NCBI GenBank assembly: GCA_028681335.1 | Contig: JAQUIT010000005.1 | Span: 1-64,000, forward strand | Source of the DNA: Desulfuromonadaceae bacterium | Lineage (GTDB): Bacteria > Desulfobacterota > Desulfuromonadia > Geobacterales > Pseudopelobacteraceae | Direction: 5' to 3' | DNA length: 64,000 bases | Shown here: piece by piece, positions 1-8,483 of the stretch | Layout of the letters: each line of letters begins with the position of its first letter | Position numbering within the stretch: the first letter of the stretch is position 1 | Position numbers and translations under genes: made by a program | The notes under the pieces: model-generated | Seen by the model: the letters and a program-made list of their open reading frames with translations, nothing else | Database searches by the model: none | What the model was told of the DNA's origin: nothing

Positions 1-1
1 T

Positions 2-109
2 GATTACATCGAAATGTTCTACAACCCGGTGCGTAGGCACGGACACGCCGGAAACCTGTCTCCGGTTGAATTTGAGAGACTGCACCATAGACAACTTCTG
101 AGTGTCTAG
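2..109 (+). CDS. IS3-family transposase (OrfB, integrase core), C-terminal end only
   Basis: The first 35 codons read as the end of an rve-type integrase domain. Residues resembling YNPVRRHGHAGNLSPVEFE match the conserved tail of IS3-family OrfB, in which a tyrosine/arginine/histidine-rich stretch is followed by SPVEFE. The reading frame enters from outside the window and stops at 107-109. The DNA just after the stop (about 102-127) resembles an IS3 right terminal inverted repeat, but the left end lies outside the window, so the pair cannot be checked. Whether the element is intact is unknown. Confidence 0.8.
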   Translation, partial: DYIEMFYNPVRRHGHAGNLSPVEFERLHHRQLLSV

Positions 110-127
110 TAAATAAGGTGCGATTCA
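102..127 (+). mobile_element. Probable right end of an IS3-family insertion sequence
   Basis: IS3-family elements usually carry their right inverted repeat overlapping or just past the orfB stop codon. This stretch begins with GTGTCTAG and ends with GCGATTCA, which resembles IS3-family ends. No target duplication can be tested because the left end is missing. This is inference from position and similarity only. Confidence 0.4.
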
Positions 128-136
128 GATAGATAC

Positions 137-529
137 CTACGAAGTATATACATATAGATGCTTTTTGGGTTTTCCGGTGTTATCATTTTCATCTACTTGT
201 ATATGCTTTTCCAACTGCGTACCGGTTATTTTCCCGTACTTCACAAACCAGAGCTGCTTCTCAGGATTCCAACGCCCACCCGCCTCTTTTGTTTTGGCTT
301 GCAAATCCTTTTCATAACCTTCGATGCGAAGGGGAACAAGAGTATCTGCAGTATATCGCGGCGGCGGGGGAGTCCAGTCGGTCTTCTCCACGATAAGCTC
401 CACTGTCTTAATCCGTTGCTTCAATTCTGCATCATAGCGAAAGCGGACACAAATCAAGGCGTCACCGTACTTGTCGGTAAGCTTTTTAGTTCCCTTCTGC
501 CCTGGCTTCAGAATCAATCGTGTTTTCAT
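137..529 (-). CDS. Hypothetical protein, 130 aa, IS-adjacent
   Basis: A 130-residue protein starting MKTRLILKPGQKGTKKL. It is basic, with no signal peptide or membrane segment. A central part (VELIVEKTDWTPPPP) precedes a segment with RWNPEKQLWFVKYG, and the C-terminus is lysine/histidine-rich. I recall similar small proteins next to transposons and phage-like genes in deltaproteobacteria, but I cannot name a family or function. It lies convergent to the IS3 transposase end. The plus-strand reading across the same bases looks like an antisense shadow. The protein-like composition and ATG start support a real gene. Confidence 0.65.
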   Translation of the reverse strand: MKTRLILKPGQKGTKKLTDKYGDALICVRFRYDAELKQRIKTVELIVEKTDWTPPPPRYTADTLVPLRIEGYEKDLQAKTKEAGGRWNPEKQLWFVKYGKITGTQLEKHIQVDENDNTGKPKKHLYVYTS

Positions 530-751
530 GCAGTTCTCCGGTAATCATCCGGTAATTGTAACAAGTACATATCACAGGAGATCAAAACAATAAACGTATT
601 TAATCTTTCTCCGTTGTCCGGCTGATGATGCGTTTTTTAACGCAAAAGAAAACAGAATATTCGTGGGTAGGAAATATGGTGCTAGCTGGAATGTCGGGTA
701 TTTGTCCTGAGAAGGAGGGGAATCGAAGTAGAAAGGGGTAAAAAAGACATG

Positions 752-780
752 AAAAAGGGCTAGCCTTTTGAGCTAACCCT
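752..780 (-). terminator. Rho-independent terminator after tRNA-Gly
   Basis: On the minus strand AGGGTTAGC and GCTAGCCCT form a stem around a short A-rich loop, followed by a run of T. It sits about ten bases past the tRNA 3' end and fits its terminator. The interval between it and the unknown gene at 529 (530-751) shows nothing recognisable. Confidence 0.75.
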
Positions 781-790
781 GAATTCATTT

Positions 791-865
791 TGGAGCGGGA
801 AACGGGATTCGAACCCGCGACTTCGACCTTGGCAAGGTCGCACTCTACCACTGAGTTATTCCCGC
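791..865 (-). tRNA. tRNA-Gly (anticodon GCC)
   Basis: The minus strand folds as a full cloverleaf. The acceptor stem is GCGGGAA paired with TTCCCGC, the D arm follows, the anticodon arm CGACCTTGCCAAGGTCG has GCC in the loop, and the T arm contains GGGTTCGAATCC. The 3' CCA is encoded (complement of 791-793). It is 75 nt long including CCA. The gene has its own promoter and terminator, so it is a single-gene transcription unit between a glycosyltransferase operon and an IS remnant. Confidence 0.97.
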
Positions 866-878
866 TTGCGAGACCAGA

Positions 879-907
879 TTTATAGCAAATCGGGATATTG
901 GTGTCAA
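879..907 (-). promoter_or_regulatory. Sigma-70 promoter of tRNA-Gly
   Basis: On the minus strand TTGACA (complement of 902-907), a 17-bp spacer and TATAAA (complement of 879-884) form a near-consensus promoter. Transcription would begin about six to seven bases before the tRNA 5' end at 865. Confidence 0.85.
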
Positions 908-951
908 CATTTTTTAGCACTCAGCTCATTTTTTTCAATACGAAATAATTC

Positions 952-2133
952 CTACCGCGCCTCCAGCAGCGTTCGGTAAGCCGAAACCAGCTGCCTTGAC
1001 CTGCTGTCCCATGAATGCACCCTGATCGCCCTTTCTCTGACCCGCGCTGAAAGAGAATCCATCAAAGCATCATTCTCGAGTGTTGAAACAAGCGCATCCG
1101 CCAACGAAGCGGCATTCCCATGTTCAACATAGACGCCATCATCTCCAAGGATTTCCCGATTGATCTGGTTGTCGAACACCACCGTGGGCAACCCGCAGGC
1201 CATGTAGTTGAACAGCTTGCCATTGGCCTCGGTCAGAGCCAGCTTTGGCGACACGGCAAGATCACCGGCACTAAGAAAGAACGCGGCTCGCTCATAATCC
1301 ACGCGCCCGGTGAAGGTAATTTTATCGGCTATCCCCATCTCCTCCGCCTTCCTCAGATACTCCTTATCGGGGAACCCCATCAAGAGAAAGTGAAGATGCG
1401 GGGCTCTGGTCCTCAGTAGAGAGATCACCTCCAACAGCAGGTCTACCCCCTGATAACGATTGAACAAACCGAGGTAGGCCACCAACTTCACATCATCAGA
1501 AATGCCAAGCTCGCGGCGTGCCTCGCTGCGGGACTGCGGGTAAAACACCTCCGTGTCAACCCCGTCAATAAGGCTGACCACCCTCTTCTCTGCGATCCCC
1601 CAATTTTCAATCAACTCCTGACGGCCTCTGGCAGAACTGGTTATGGTGAGATCCGCGCGGTGGTCGATAAGACGCTCCAACCGCTTGAACATTTTCACCA
1701 GCAGCGAGGTGTCGCTAAAAAAACCATGATTGAGCGACTCGCCACTCAAACTGCCCTGATAATCGAACAGCAGCGGGATACGGAGGAACAGCTTGAGAAC
1801 AGCACCAATCAAGGCGCCTTCGTGCAGATGGGCGTGAATCAGATGGGGGCGAAACGAAGGGATTTCATCCAGACATTTCCACAACAGCAGTATATCGAGG
1901 TACGGCTTGTGCCAGGAGGGGCCGGCCTCCAGCTTGCCGTACCACGGGATGTTGGGTGTCCGCACCACTCTCACCCCGGGCATATCCCGGCCGAGATGAT
2001 AGGTGACGATACAGACCTCGTGCCCCAGCTTCGTCAGCGCCCGCGCTTCTTCATAGATCCTGACATGACACCCCCTGTCGGCAAAATAGGGGGTCGGGGC
2101 GATCATGAGGACGCGCAGGGGCTCTTCAGTCAA
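952..2133 (-). CDS. Glycosyltransferase family 4 (GT-B)
   Basis: A GT-B fold retaining glycosyltransferase that probably adds a sugar to a lipid-linked glycan at the inner face of the membrane. The N-terminus (RVLMIAPTPYFADRGCHVR) is the acceptor-side Rossmann start. The C-terminal half holds the donor-binding pattern: GLFNRYQGVDLLLE, then SPKLALTEANGKLFNYMACGLP, which corresponds to the EX7E region. The length of 393 aa is normal. I chose the TTG at 2133 because it overlaps the stop of the upstream gene by 8 bp, which is typical coupling. An ATG at 2181 in frame would need a 56-bp overlap. It is the last gene of a three-gene glycosyltransferase operon. The acceptor and sugar cannot be read from sequence. 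Confidence 0.85.
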   Translation of the reverse strand: MTEEPLRVLMIAPTPYFADRGCHVRIYEEARALTKLGHEVCIVTYHLGRDMPGVRVVRTPNIPWYGKLEAGPSWHKPYLDILLLWKCLDEIPSFRPHLIHAHLHEGALIGAVLKLFLRIPLLFDYQGSLSGESLNHGFFSDTSLLVKMFKRLERLIDHRADLTITSSARGRQELIENWGIAEKRVVSLIDGVDTEVFYPQSRSEARRELGISDDVKLVAYLGLFNRYQGVDLLLEVISLLRTRAPHLHFLLMGFPDKEYLRKAEEMGIADKITFTGRVDYERAAFFLSAGDLAVSPKLALTEANGKLFNYMACGLPTVVFDNQINREILGDDGVYVEHGNAASLADALVSTLENDALMDSLSARVRERAIRVHSWDSRSRQLVSAYRTLLEAR

Positions 2134-3088
2134 GGTTAATCCTGTCTTTGACAACGTAAATGGGCTTCCCCTGCGATTCAAAATAGGTTCGGGCGTTCAG
2201 CTCGCCAAGCAAGCCGAGCACAACAAACTGCACCCCCATAAAGAGGAGAAATGCGGTCAGTATCAGCAGCGGATTACGATTCATGCTGAAGTTTTCAAAT
2301 ATCTTCATGTACAGGGTCATGGTTCCAGTCGCGAAACCCGCCAGTATGGTGTAGATGCCCCACTTGCCGAACAGTTGAATCGGCTTGGTGGAGTAGGACA
2401 TCAGGAACTTCACCGTCATCAGGTCAAGAACAACGCGCATGGTGCGGGAGATGCCGTACTTGCTGACGCCATGCAGACGGGGAAAGTGGTTGACCGGCAA
2501 CTCAGTCACCTTGGCACCGAACTGGGACGCCAGCGCCGGGACAAAGCGATGCATTTCACCGTACAGATTAATCCCGTCCAGCACTTCACGGCGATAGGCC
2601 TTGAGCGTACAGCCGTAATCGTGCAGATGCACGCCGGTCTGCCGTGAGATAAGCGCGTTGGCAAGGAGTGACGGGATCTTGCGGCTGATGAAAGTATCCT
2701 TCCGGTCGCGCCGCCACCCGGAAACAACGTCAAAGCCTTCGTGTATCTTTGCAACCAGTCGCGGTATATCGGCGGGGTCGTTCTGCAGGTCACCATCCAT
2801 CGGAATAATGATGTCGCCCCTGGCGTGGTCAAAACCGGCCGACATGGCGGCGGTCTGACCGAAGTTTCTGCGAAAACGGATGACCTTGAGAGCGCCATCT
2901 TCTGACGCAAGCCTGGTCAGTTCCCGGTATGACCCGTCGGAAGAACCGTCATCAACCATGATGATCTCATATGAGCAACCGGCATCCTGCAGCGCAGACC
3001 TGATTGCAGAATACACAGACGCTACATTTTCCTGCTCGTTGTAAATCGGCACTACTATGCTTATATCCACGTTTTTCTCCATCGGCAA
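2126..3088 (-). CDS. Polyprenyl-phosphate glycosyltransferase, GT2 (DPM1/GtrB-like)
   Basis: Transfers a sugar from a nucleotide donor to polyprenyl phosphate. The N-terminal GT-A domain shows ISIVVPIYNEQENV, VDDGSSDGS and PMDGDLQNDPADIP (the DxD and DLQ(N)DP signature of dolichol-phosphate mannosyltransferase relatives). Two membrane helices near the C-terminus (around residues 235-257 and 273-295) match GtrB/ArnC-type topology. At 320 aa it is full length. Start is ATG 3088, with a second ATG two codons in. It lies 33 bp after the upstream GT2 gene and overlaps the next by 8 bp. The family assignment is firm and the sugar is unknown. Confidence 0.88.
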   Translation of the reverse strand: MPMEKNVDISIVVPIYNEQENVASVYSAIRSALQDAGCSYEIIMVDDGSSDGSYRELTRLASEDGALKVIRFRRNFGQTAAMSAGFDHARGDIIIPMDGDLQNDPADIPRLVAKIHEGFDVVSGWRRDRKDTFISRKIPSLLANALISRQTGVHLHDYGCTLKAYRREVLDGINLYGEMHRFVPALASQFGAKVTELPVNHFPRLHGVSKYGISRTMRVVLDLMTVKFLMSYSTKPIQLFGKWGIYTILAGFATGTMTLYMKIFENFSMNRNPLLILTAFLLFMGVQFVVLGLLGELNARTYFESQGKPIYVVKDRINLD

Positions 3089-3121
3089 AGCGCCTCACGG
3101 CGCATCGTTACCAATTACAGT

Positions 3122-4096
3122 TCAATTACTACCACAATTTTGTTCGGCACAATCTGGCCCCATCGGCTTTACCCTGCTTATCCGTATCGAACTGTCCTGC
3201 ACCGGTTCCGGCTGACCGCTAAGCAAACCGTACAACAGACCGACGCCGTTTACGATATGCATGAGCGGGTAAAGACCGAACAGCAGCAGCGAAAACAGGC
3301 GCCCGGAGCGAAACAGCACAGTGAGTGCGCTGAGCAAAGCCGCGGACAGGTATATCACGAGAGGCACAAGCATGAAAACATGCTTTATGCACATCAGGGC
3401 AAGAACCAGATATGCGACAAAAAACAGCGGAATAAAACTTGTGACTGAGTATGATGACGTCATCACGGTTTGCTGTCCCCTGCCGCGCCCATAACTGAAC
3501 ATCTGGCGCACAAAGGCTTTCAGCGTCGCGCGCTGACTGCGAAAAACGGACATGGACGGCGAATAGAGCAGCTTGTAACCGGCAGAGGTGACCCGCTCCA
3601 TAAATTCATTCTCTTCGTTTGGATACAAACATTCGTTAAAGCCGCCAAGAGCCATAAATACCGAGCGCCGCACGGCAAGGTTGCAGAGAATCAGCTCTTT
3701 ATCCGTTGTCTGGCGGGTTTCCCCCTGCGTACGATAACGGTTGCTTACGGCACCTGAACCAAATGGCGAAGCGAGCGCAGAGCCGAACAACTGCTGCAGC
3801 CAACTATCATCCGCAGGTGTAATGGTGGGGCCGCCGACGACAGCCACCGCAGGATCACGCATGCCATCAGAACAACGGGCAAGATTTTCCGCGTTCATCA
3901 GCGAGTCATCATCAAGAAAATAGAGAATATCGCCTGTGGCCTCAGCCGCCGCGAGATTACGCTGCCTGCTTGGCGCAGATCCCTCGGCAAGAAGGATTTC
4001 ATAGCGGCAATCCTCCGGCATAAACCTTTCAAGGTGCTCGCACGCGGCCACATAACCGCCATGCTTTACCGGAATTATTATAGAGAAGGAGAGCAT
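3122..4096 (-). CDS. Membrane-anchored glycosyltransferase family 2
   Basis: A GT-A inverting glycosyltransferase. The N-terminus (MLSFSIIIPVKHGGY), the acidic YFLDDDSLMN motif (DxD) and VGGPTITPADDSW place it in GT2. After about residue 215 there are three to four hydrophobic helices, so it is membrane-bound. I use ATG 4096 (324 aa). The frame stays open to 4348, but that extension runs across a terminator hairpin and into the ccsA-type gene. An AGG sits six bases before the ATG. It is the first gene of the glycosyltransferase operon. Confidence 0.82.
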   Translation of the reverse strand: MLSFSIIIPVKHGGYVAACEHLERFMPEDCRYEILLAEGSAPSRQRNLAAAEATGDILYFLDDDSLMNAENLARCSDGMRDPAVAVVGGPTITPADDSWLQQLFGSALASPFGSGAVSNRYRTQGETRQTTDKELILCNLAVRRSVFMALGGFNECLYPNEENEFMERVTSAGYKLLYSPSMSVFRSQRATLKAFVRQMFSYGRGRGQQTVMTSSYSVTSFIPLFFVAYLVLALMCIKHVFMLVPLVIYLSAALLSALTVLFRSGRLFSLLLFGLYPLMHIVNGVGLLYGLLSGQPEPVQDSSIRISRVKPMGPDCAEQNCGSN

Positions 4097-4109
4097 AGGC
4101 GCCTTACAC

Positions 4110-4136
4110 AAAAAAATCACCGGGCGAACCCGGTGA
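4110..4136 (-). terminator. Terminator of the cytochrome c assembly operon
   Basis: A perfect stem TCACCGGG / CCCGGTGA with a 4-base loop is followed on the minus strand by seven T. It lies about 60 bp after the ccsA-type stop codon and only 14 bp before the next start codon, separating the two minus-strand operons. Confidence 0.9.
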
Positions 4137-4193
4137 TGGAGAGACTGTCTGATTGTAGCGACTGAATGCTGAAGCCGCAACAGGATTACGCCA

Positions 4194-5045
4194 TCAATTA
4201 CCGCCGTAGCTGTGCAGTCCGGACAGGAGCAGGTTGACCCCAAGGTAACAGAAGATGGTGGCGGCAAAGCCGATAACCGAAAGCCAGGCAGCGCGCTTGC
4301 CGACCCACCCTTTTGTGATGCGGGCATGCAGAAAGGCAGCATAGACAAACCAGACGATCAGCGACCATGTTTCCTTCGGGTCCCAGCTCCAGTAGGTTCC
4401 CCAGGCGTAGTTGGCCCAGGCGGCGCCGGTAATGATTCCAAGCGTCAGCAGTGGAAAACCGATCATGATTGCGCGGTAGTTGAGGTCGTCCAGCGCCTTC
4501 AGTGGCGGGAACATGGACATCAGCCCACCAGCGGGTGTTGACGAATTACTGCCTTCAACAGCCGTCTTGATCAGGTACATGGTCGAGATGCCACAGGCGA
4601 CGGCAAAGGCAGCATAGCCAAGGAAGCAGGTAATAACATGGTACAGCAGCCAGTTACTCTGCAGAGCAGGAACAAGCGGTTCGATACCGGTATTCATCCC
4701 CAGTTGTGCCCACGCCATTCCGAGCAGTGCAAACGGCACGACAAACGCACCGATAATCCTGTATTTATAACGGATATCGATATAGGCGAACAGCAGGATA
4801 ATCGTCCAGGAAAAGAACACGATTGATTCATACAGGTTGGACATCGGTGCATGACCGACACCCATATCATACGACTCCTTCCAGCGGAGTCCGATGGCTG
4901 CCGTTTGGACAATAAGGCCGGCATAGGCGATGTAACTGCCTGCCATTCCGAGCGACTTACTTCTGCTGGCGAGGAATGCAAAGAAAACGATCATTGAGAT
5001 CAGGTATGTAAACGTTGTAACGTTAAAAAGCATGGAACTAGTCAT
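4194..5045 (-). CDS. ccsB: Cytochrome c biogenesis protein, CcsA/CcsB (HemX) family
   Basis: Membrane subunit of system II cytochrome c synthase, which brings heme to the outside of the membrane and attaches it to CXXCH motifs. The tryptophan-rich WWD signature is clear (WGTYWSWDPKETWSLIVW, near residues 216-233). About eight hydrophobic segments and conserved histidines (LLYHVI and FLHARI) fit the family. The 283 aa length is typical of bacterial forms. Naming is confused: this is CcsA in chloroplast nomenclature but is usually labelled CcsB in Geobacter genomes. It lies 15 bp after its partner ResB gene and ends at a strong terminator. Many multiheme cytochromes in this lineage would depend on it. 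Confidence 0.92.
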   Translation of the reverse strand: MTSSMLFNVTTFTYLISMIVFFAFLASRSKSLGMAGSYIAYAGLIVQTAAIGLRWKESYDMGVGHAPMSNLYESIVFFSWTIILLFAYIDIRYKYRIIGAFVVPFALLGMAWAQLGMNTGIEPLVPALQSNWLLYHVITCFLGYAAFAVACGISTMYLIKTAVEGSNSSTPAGGLMSMFPPLKALDDLNYRAIMIGFPLLTLGIITGAAWANYAWGTYWSWDPKETWSLIVWFVYAAFLHARITKGWVGKRAAWLSVIGFAATIFCYLGVNLLLSGLHSYGGN

Positions 5046-5060
5046 AAACCGTAAACCCCC

Positions 5061-6425
5061 TTAAATTTTTAGATGCTGGAATTTTTCAGAAATCTCTTCA
5101 AACTGCATCTGGAATGCCGCCTGATTTTTACTGGCATTGCCATACATATGGGCCTGCCCTTTAGACACAACGACCCAGACCCGCTTATGAGACATAAAAA
5201 AGGCGATACAGAGACCTACTATCATCAGGGTGCACCCCAGCCAGACAACCCACACGCCAGGGTCTTTGGCCACCTGCAGGCCGGTATACTGCTTGGCATT
5301 TGATCCTTCATAACCAAAAATCAACGCATCACCGCGCTGGGCATTCACCTCGGGGAAATCTTTGAACGCAATAAAAATTTGCGGTGCGGCCCCTTTTCGG
5401 GTCACCTCTATACGGGCCGCAGGGCCGGAGAAACCGGGAGCAAACTGGCGGACTTCCTGCGTCGCTTCCAGAAGCTTGAAGATTGTGCCGTCTTTCAGCG
5501 TAACCGGAACACCTTCCTGGACAGTGATCTTTTCAGGCGTACCGCCGTTTCGCGAAGCAACCGTAACGTAGTGCATGCCCCCCTCGCTGGCCTGCCCGTA
5601 GCTGGACTGATAAAAGGTGATCCCCTTGTAGGTCATTGGTTGATTAACAATAACCTTAACCTGTGAATAACCTGGGACCGGCTTGCCGTTTTCCAGAACA
5701 GTCAATATACTTTTGAATTCTTTTGGTGCTCCGGTGTCGTAAAAACTCGCAGTGAATTTTTCACATAACACTTCAAAACCAAGCGGCATCTGCTGGCCAT
5801 TTTTATTTTCAAATGAGTTGACGCTCGTCCCTTCAACAATAGCGACAAACCCCTTGTAACCGACCAGAGAACCGATGATGGCCCCGACGAAGATCACCAG
5901 GATGCTGAAGTGAACGACATAGACACCCAGGCGGCTCCAGGCAGCTTTCTGGGCAAAGAGGTGGTACTCGCCATTGTGCTCGGTGACAACCGGCGCCGAA
6001 AATTCCTTCCCCAGAAACTCACTCAGCCGTTCTTTCGCTTTGTCAATTGATCCGGAAAATGCCAGCTCTTTCTTCAGCGGGAATGAGTTGCGCCCCCCCT
6101 CCCCCAGCACCAGAGTCGGTTCACTGACGAACTTGAATACGTGCGGCAGACGCTTGATCGAGCAGGAAACAAGATTCAGGCTGAACACGTAAAGGAGAGC
6201 GATGAACCACCAGGAGTGGTACATATCAAAGAAACCGAGCTTGGTGTATATCTGCAGCTTGGTGGCGCTGATCTCGGCGACATACTGGGGAGGCAGCGCA
6301 CCCTGCGGCAAAACCGTCCCGATGATTGAAGTCAAGGAGAGCGAAATTAACAAAAAGAGGGTTAACTTAAGTGAACAGAAAAAATCCCATACTTTGGTGA
6401 TAAAACTTCTTTCAGTGTTAGCCAA
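5061..6425 (-). CDS. resB: Cytochrome c biogenesis protein ResB (Ccs1)
   Basis: Second subunit of system II cytochrome c synthase, thought to hold apocytochrome c outside the membrane. It has three N-terminal membrane helices (LTLFLLISLSLTSIIGTVLP, a WFIALLYVFSLNL segment, and LGVYVVHFSILVIFVGAIIG), a large outer domain, and a fourth helix near the C-terminus (VVWLGCTLMIVGLCIAFFMS) followed by HKR. That is the standard ResB layout at 454 aa. I prefer the TTG start at 6425 because GGAG lies seven bases before it. The in-frame ATG at 6473 has only an A-rich stretch upstream. It forms a two-gene operon with the CcsA-type gene. Confidence 0.9.
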   Translation of the reverse strand: MANTERSFITKVWDFFCSLKLTLFLLISLSLTSIIGTVLPQGALPPQYVAEISATKLQIYTKLGFFDMYHSWWFIALLYVFSLNLVSCSIKRLPHVFKFVSEPTLVLGEGGRNSFPLKKELAFSGSIDKAKERLSEFLGKEFSAPVVTEHNGEYHLFAQKAAWSRLGVYVVHFSILVIFVGAIIGSLVGYKGFVAIVEGTSVNSFENKNGQQMPLGFEVLCEKFTASFYDTGAPKEFKSILTVLENGKPVPGYSQVKVIVNQPMTYKGITFYQSSYGQASEGGMHYVTVASRNGGTPEKITVQEGVPVTLKDGTIFKLLEATQEVRQFAPGFSGPAARIEVTRKGAAPQIFIAFKDFPEVNAQRGDALIFGYEGSNAKQYTGLQVAKDPGVWVVWLGCTLMIVGLCIAFFMSHKRVWVVVSKGQAHMYGNASKNQAAFQMQFEEISEKFQHLKI

Positions 6426-6602
6426 TGTAATCTCCAGACCGTGGTAGGATATCTGTAGCGGTACAGAATTCATTTACTTTTTTTTGACAGTACCCCAAAT
6501 TTAAAAAAAAATGCACCCCTTTTTTTCAAAACCTTACCTTTTTGATCATGTTTAAATCATCATCGCTGAATAATCAATACTTTCAATTTAATACCCATGG
6601 TG

Positions 6603-6608
6603 TATACT
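6603..6608 (+). promoter_or_regulatory. Possible -10 element for the small membrane protein gene
   Basis: TATACT is preceded by TGG TG, an extended -10 arrangement. The -35 region 17 bp upstream (CTTTCA) is poor. Transcription would start about 35 bases before the gene. The surrounding 6474-6649 is very AT-rich and shows no other signal I trust. Confidence 0.4.
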
Positions 6609-6649
6609 CTAAACAACAAACTACCTGAATACCTCACGCGGGAGCGTTT

Positions 6650-6856
6650 ATGCCTGTTATCCTGGAAGCTCTTCTCATATCGGTCGGTATGCTCATCATC
6701 TTCGGTGTTGCATTTTTTGCTATATTTCTGCTGGCAATCACCATGTCACCTATTGAGCGCAGCCTGTCTAAAATGATCTGGGATGCCACAACACCCAAAA
6801 AGCCCGTCCAGAGCCCCCCCAAAGGTTCTTTCCGGGATTTCAGTACTAAACACTGA
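6650..6856 (+). CDS. Small single-helix membrane protein, 68 aa
   Basis: A 68-residue protein of unknown function. It has one long hydrophobic helix near the N-terminus (LLISVGMLIIFGVAFFAIFL), then a short cytoplasmic tail rich in proline, lysine and serine. A good ribosome site (GGGAG, seven bases before ATG) and its own downstream terminator support a real gene. It stands alone between the resB promoter region and the aldehyde dehydrogenase. I do not recognise the family. Confidence 0.65.
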   Translation: MPVILEALLISVGMLIIFGVAFFAIFLLAITMSPIERSLSKMIWDATTPKKPVQSPPKGSFRDFSTKH

Positions 6857-6883
6857 CTTTTCATTGCTTGTTTCGTAACAACC

Positions 6884-6915
6884 AAAAGGCTTCTCGAATT
6901 CGGGCAGCCTTTTTT
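6884..6915 (+). terminator. Probable terminator after the small membrane protein gene
   Basis: AAAAGGCT and AGCCTTTT pair around a loop containing the self-complementary CGAATTCG, and the downstream arm continues as a T tract. It ends about 25 bp before the gabD start, so gabD needs its own promoter or read-through. Confidence 0.65.
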
Positions 6916-6941
6916 AATACACATTGATGGAGGAATTTAGC

Positions 6942-8396
6942 ATGCTTGCACTGAAAGACCCCACTCTGCTCAAGCAACAGTGTTACCTTAACGGCGTCTG
7001 GATAGACGCCGACAGCAATGAGACCATAGCCGTCACCAACCCGGCCACAGGGGATGTCCTCGGTACTGTACCCAAAATGGGAACGACCGAAACACGCCGG
7101 GCGATTGATGCCGCTGCTACCGCCCTCCCCGCCTGGCGCGCCAAAACAGCCAAAGAGCGTTCCTCCATCCTGAGGCGCTGGTTTGACTTAATGATGGCCA
7201 ACCAGGACGACCTTGCCACCATCATGACCGCAGAACAGGGGAAACCACTGGCCGAGTCAAAGGGCGAAATTGCCTATGCCGCTTCATTCATCGAATGGTT
7301 TGCCGAGGAGGGAAAGCGTGTGTACGGGGATACAATTCCCGGACATGCAGCCGACAAACGCATTGTTGTCATCAAGGAACCGATCGGCGTCTGTGCCGCC
7401 ATCACACCATGGAATTTCCCTGCCGCCATGATTACCCGCAAGGCGGGGCCTGCTCTCGCCGCCGGCTGCACCATGGTCGTTAAGCCGGCCAGCGCCACCC
7501 CCTTTTCGGCGCTCGCACTGGCAGAACTCGGTGAGCGCGCCGGAATTCCAGCCGGGGTTTTCAGCGTCGTCACCGGCTCTGCCTCGGCAATTGGCGACGA
7601 AATGACCGCCAACCCCCTTGTACGCAAACTAACATTCACCGGCTCAACCGAAATCGGCAAGCAGCTGATGGTGCAATGTGCCGCCACCGTCAAAAAAGTT
7701 TCACTTGAGCTGGGAGGCAACGCACCTTTTATTGTCTTTGACGATGCCGATCTGGATGCCGCCGTCGACGGAGCAATCGCCTCCAAGTACCGCAATACCG
7801 GCCAAACCTGCGTCTGTACCAACCGGCTGCTGGTACAGGACGGCGTTTACGACCTCTTTGTGCAGAAACTTTCCGCTGCTGTCGCTACAATGCGCGTCGG
7901 CAACGGCCTGAGCGGAGATGTCCAGCAGGGGCCGTTGATCAACATGGCCGCCGTCGAAAAAGTTGAGGAACATATCGCCGATGCAACCGCAAAGGGCGCC
8001 AGAATTGTGCTTGGCGGCAAGCGTCACGGTCTGGGCGGCACCTTCTTTGAGCCGACAATAGTGGCTGATGTTACCCCGGAGATGCTCGTTGCCCGTGAAG
8101 AGACGTTCGGGCCGCTGGCCCCGGTATTCCGCTTCTCCACTGATGCAGAAGCGGTCAAAATGGCCAACGATACGGAATTCGGCCTGGCATCATATTTCTA
8201 CAGCCGCGACATAAACCGTGTATGGCGCATTGCCGAGGCGCTGGAATACGGTATGGTCGGCATCAACACCGGCCTGATATCAACGGAAGTTGCCCCATTT
8301 GGCGGCGTAAAGGAATCCGGAATCGGACGTGAAGGTTCGCACTACGGCATAGAAGAATTCCTTGAAATCAAGTACCTCTGCATGGGTGGAATCTGA
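6942..8396 (+). CDS. gabD: NAD(P)-dependent succinate-semialdehyde dehydrogenase
   Basis: Oxidises succinate semialdehyde to succinate, the last step of GABA-type catabolism. It has the full aldehyde dehydrogenase layout at 484 aa: the oxyanion asparagine in TPWNFP (about N159), the TFTGSTEIGK cofactor segment, the general base in LELGGNAPF (E256) and the nucleophile in NTGQTCVC (C290, with C292 two residues on, as in GabD). GGAGG seven bases before ATG 6942 sets the start. An upstream in-frame ATG lies within that ribosome site. It is monocistronic. Other semialdehyde substrates are possible, since family members are similar. Confidence 0.88.
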   Translation: MLALKDPTLLKQQCYLNGVWIDADSNETIAVTNPATGDVLGTVPKMGTTETRRAIDAAATALPAWRAKTAKERSSILRRWFDLMMANQDDLATIMTAEQGKPLAESKGEIAYAASFIEWFAEEGKRVYGDTIPGHAADKRIVVIKEPIGVCAAITPWNFPAAMITRKAGPALAAGCTMVVKPASATPFSALALAELGERAGIPAGVFSVVTGSASAIGDEMTANPLVRKLTFTGSTEIGKQLMVQCAATVKKVSLELGGNAPFIVFDDADLDAAVDGAIASKYRNTGQTCVCTNRLLVQDGVYDLFVQKLSAAVATMRVGNGLSGDVQQGPLINMAAVEKVEEHIADATAKGARIVLGGKRHGLGGTFFEPTIVADVTPEMLVAREETFGPLAPVFRFSTDAEAVKMANDTEFGLASYFYSRDINRVWRIAEALEYGMVGINTGLISTEVAPFGGVKESGIGREGSHYGIEEFLEIKYLCMGGI

Positions 8397-8446
8397 ACCG
8401 TAACGTGGGTTGTCTGCCTTACCCTGAACTGCGCGTAAGATTTTCT

Positions 8447-8483
8447 TTGACAATCAACCTTCTTTCCTATAGAAATAGTAGAC
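8447..8483 (+). promoter_or_regulatory. Promoter and likely self-operator of the Rrf2 gene
   Basis: TTGACA (8447-8452) lies 15 bp before TATAGA (8468-8473), giving a start close to the ATG at 8484. The mRNA would be leaderless or nearly so, and no ribosome site is visible. The stretch from CCTATAG to TAGACA (8466-8484) matches one strand of the palindrome before cysK at 15 of 19 positions, so the Rrf2 protein may repress its own gene by binding over the -10. Confidence 0.6.

Noticed and set aside
600..920. Minus-strand reading frame of 106 codons across the tRNA
   Set aside because: It runs through tRNA-Gly, its promoter and terminator. The predicted peptide is typical of tRNA read as protein.
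2105..2647. Plus-strand frame of 180 codons
   Set aside because: It is antisense to the GT2/GT4 genes, which have clear family motifs, and has no ribosome site or recognisable domain.
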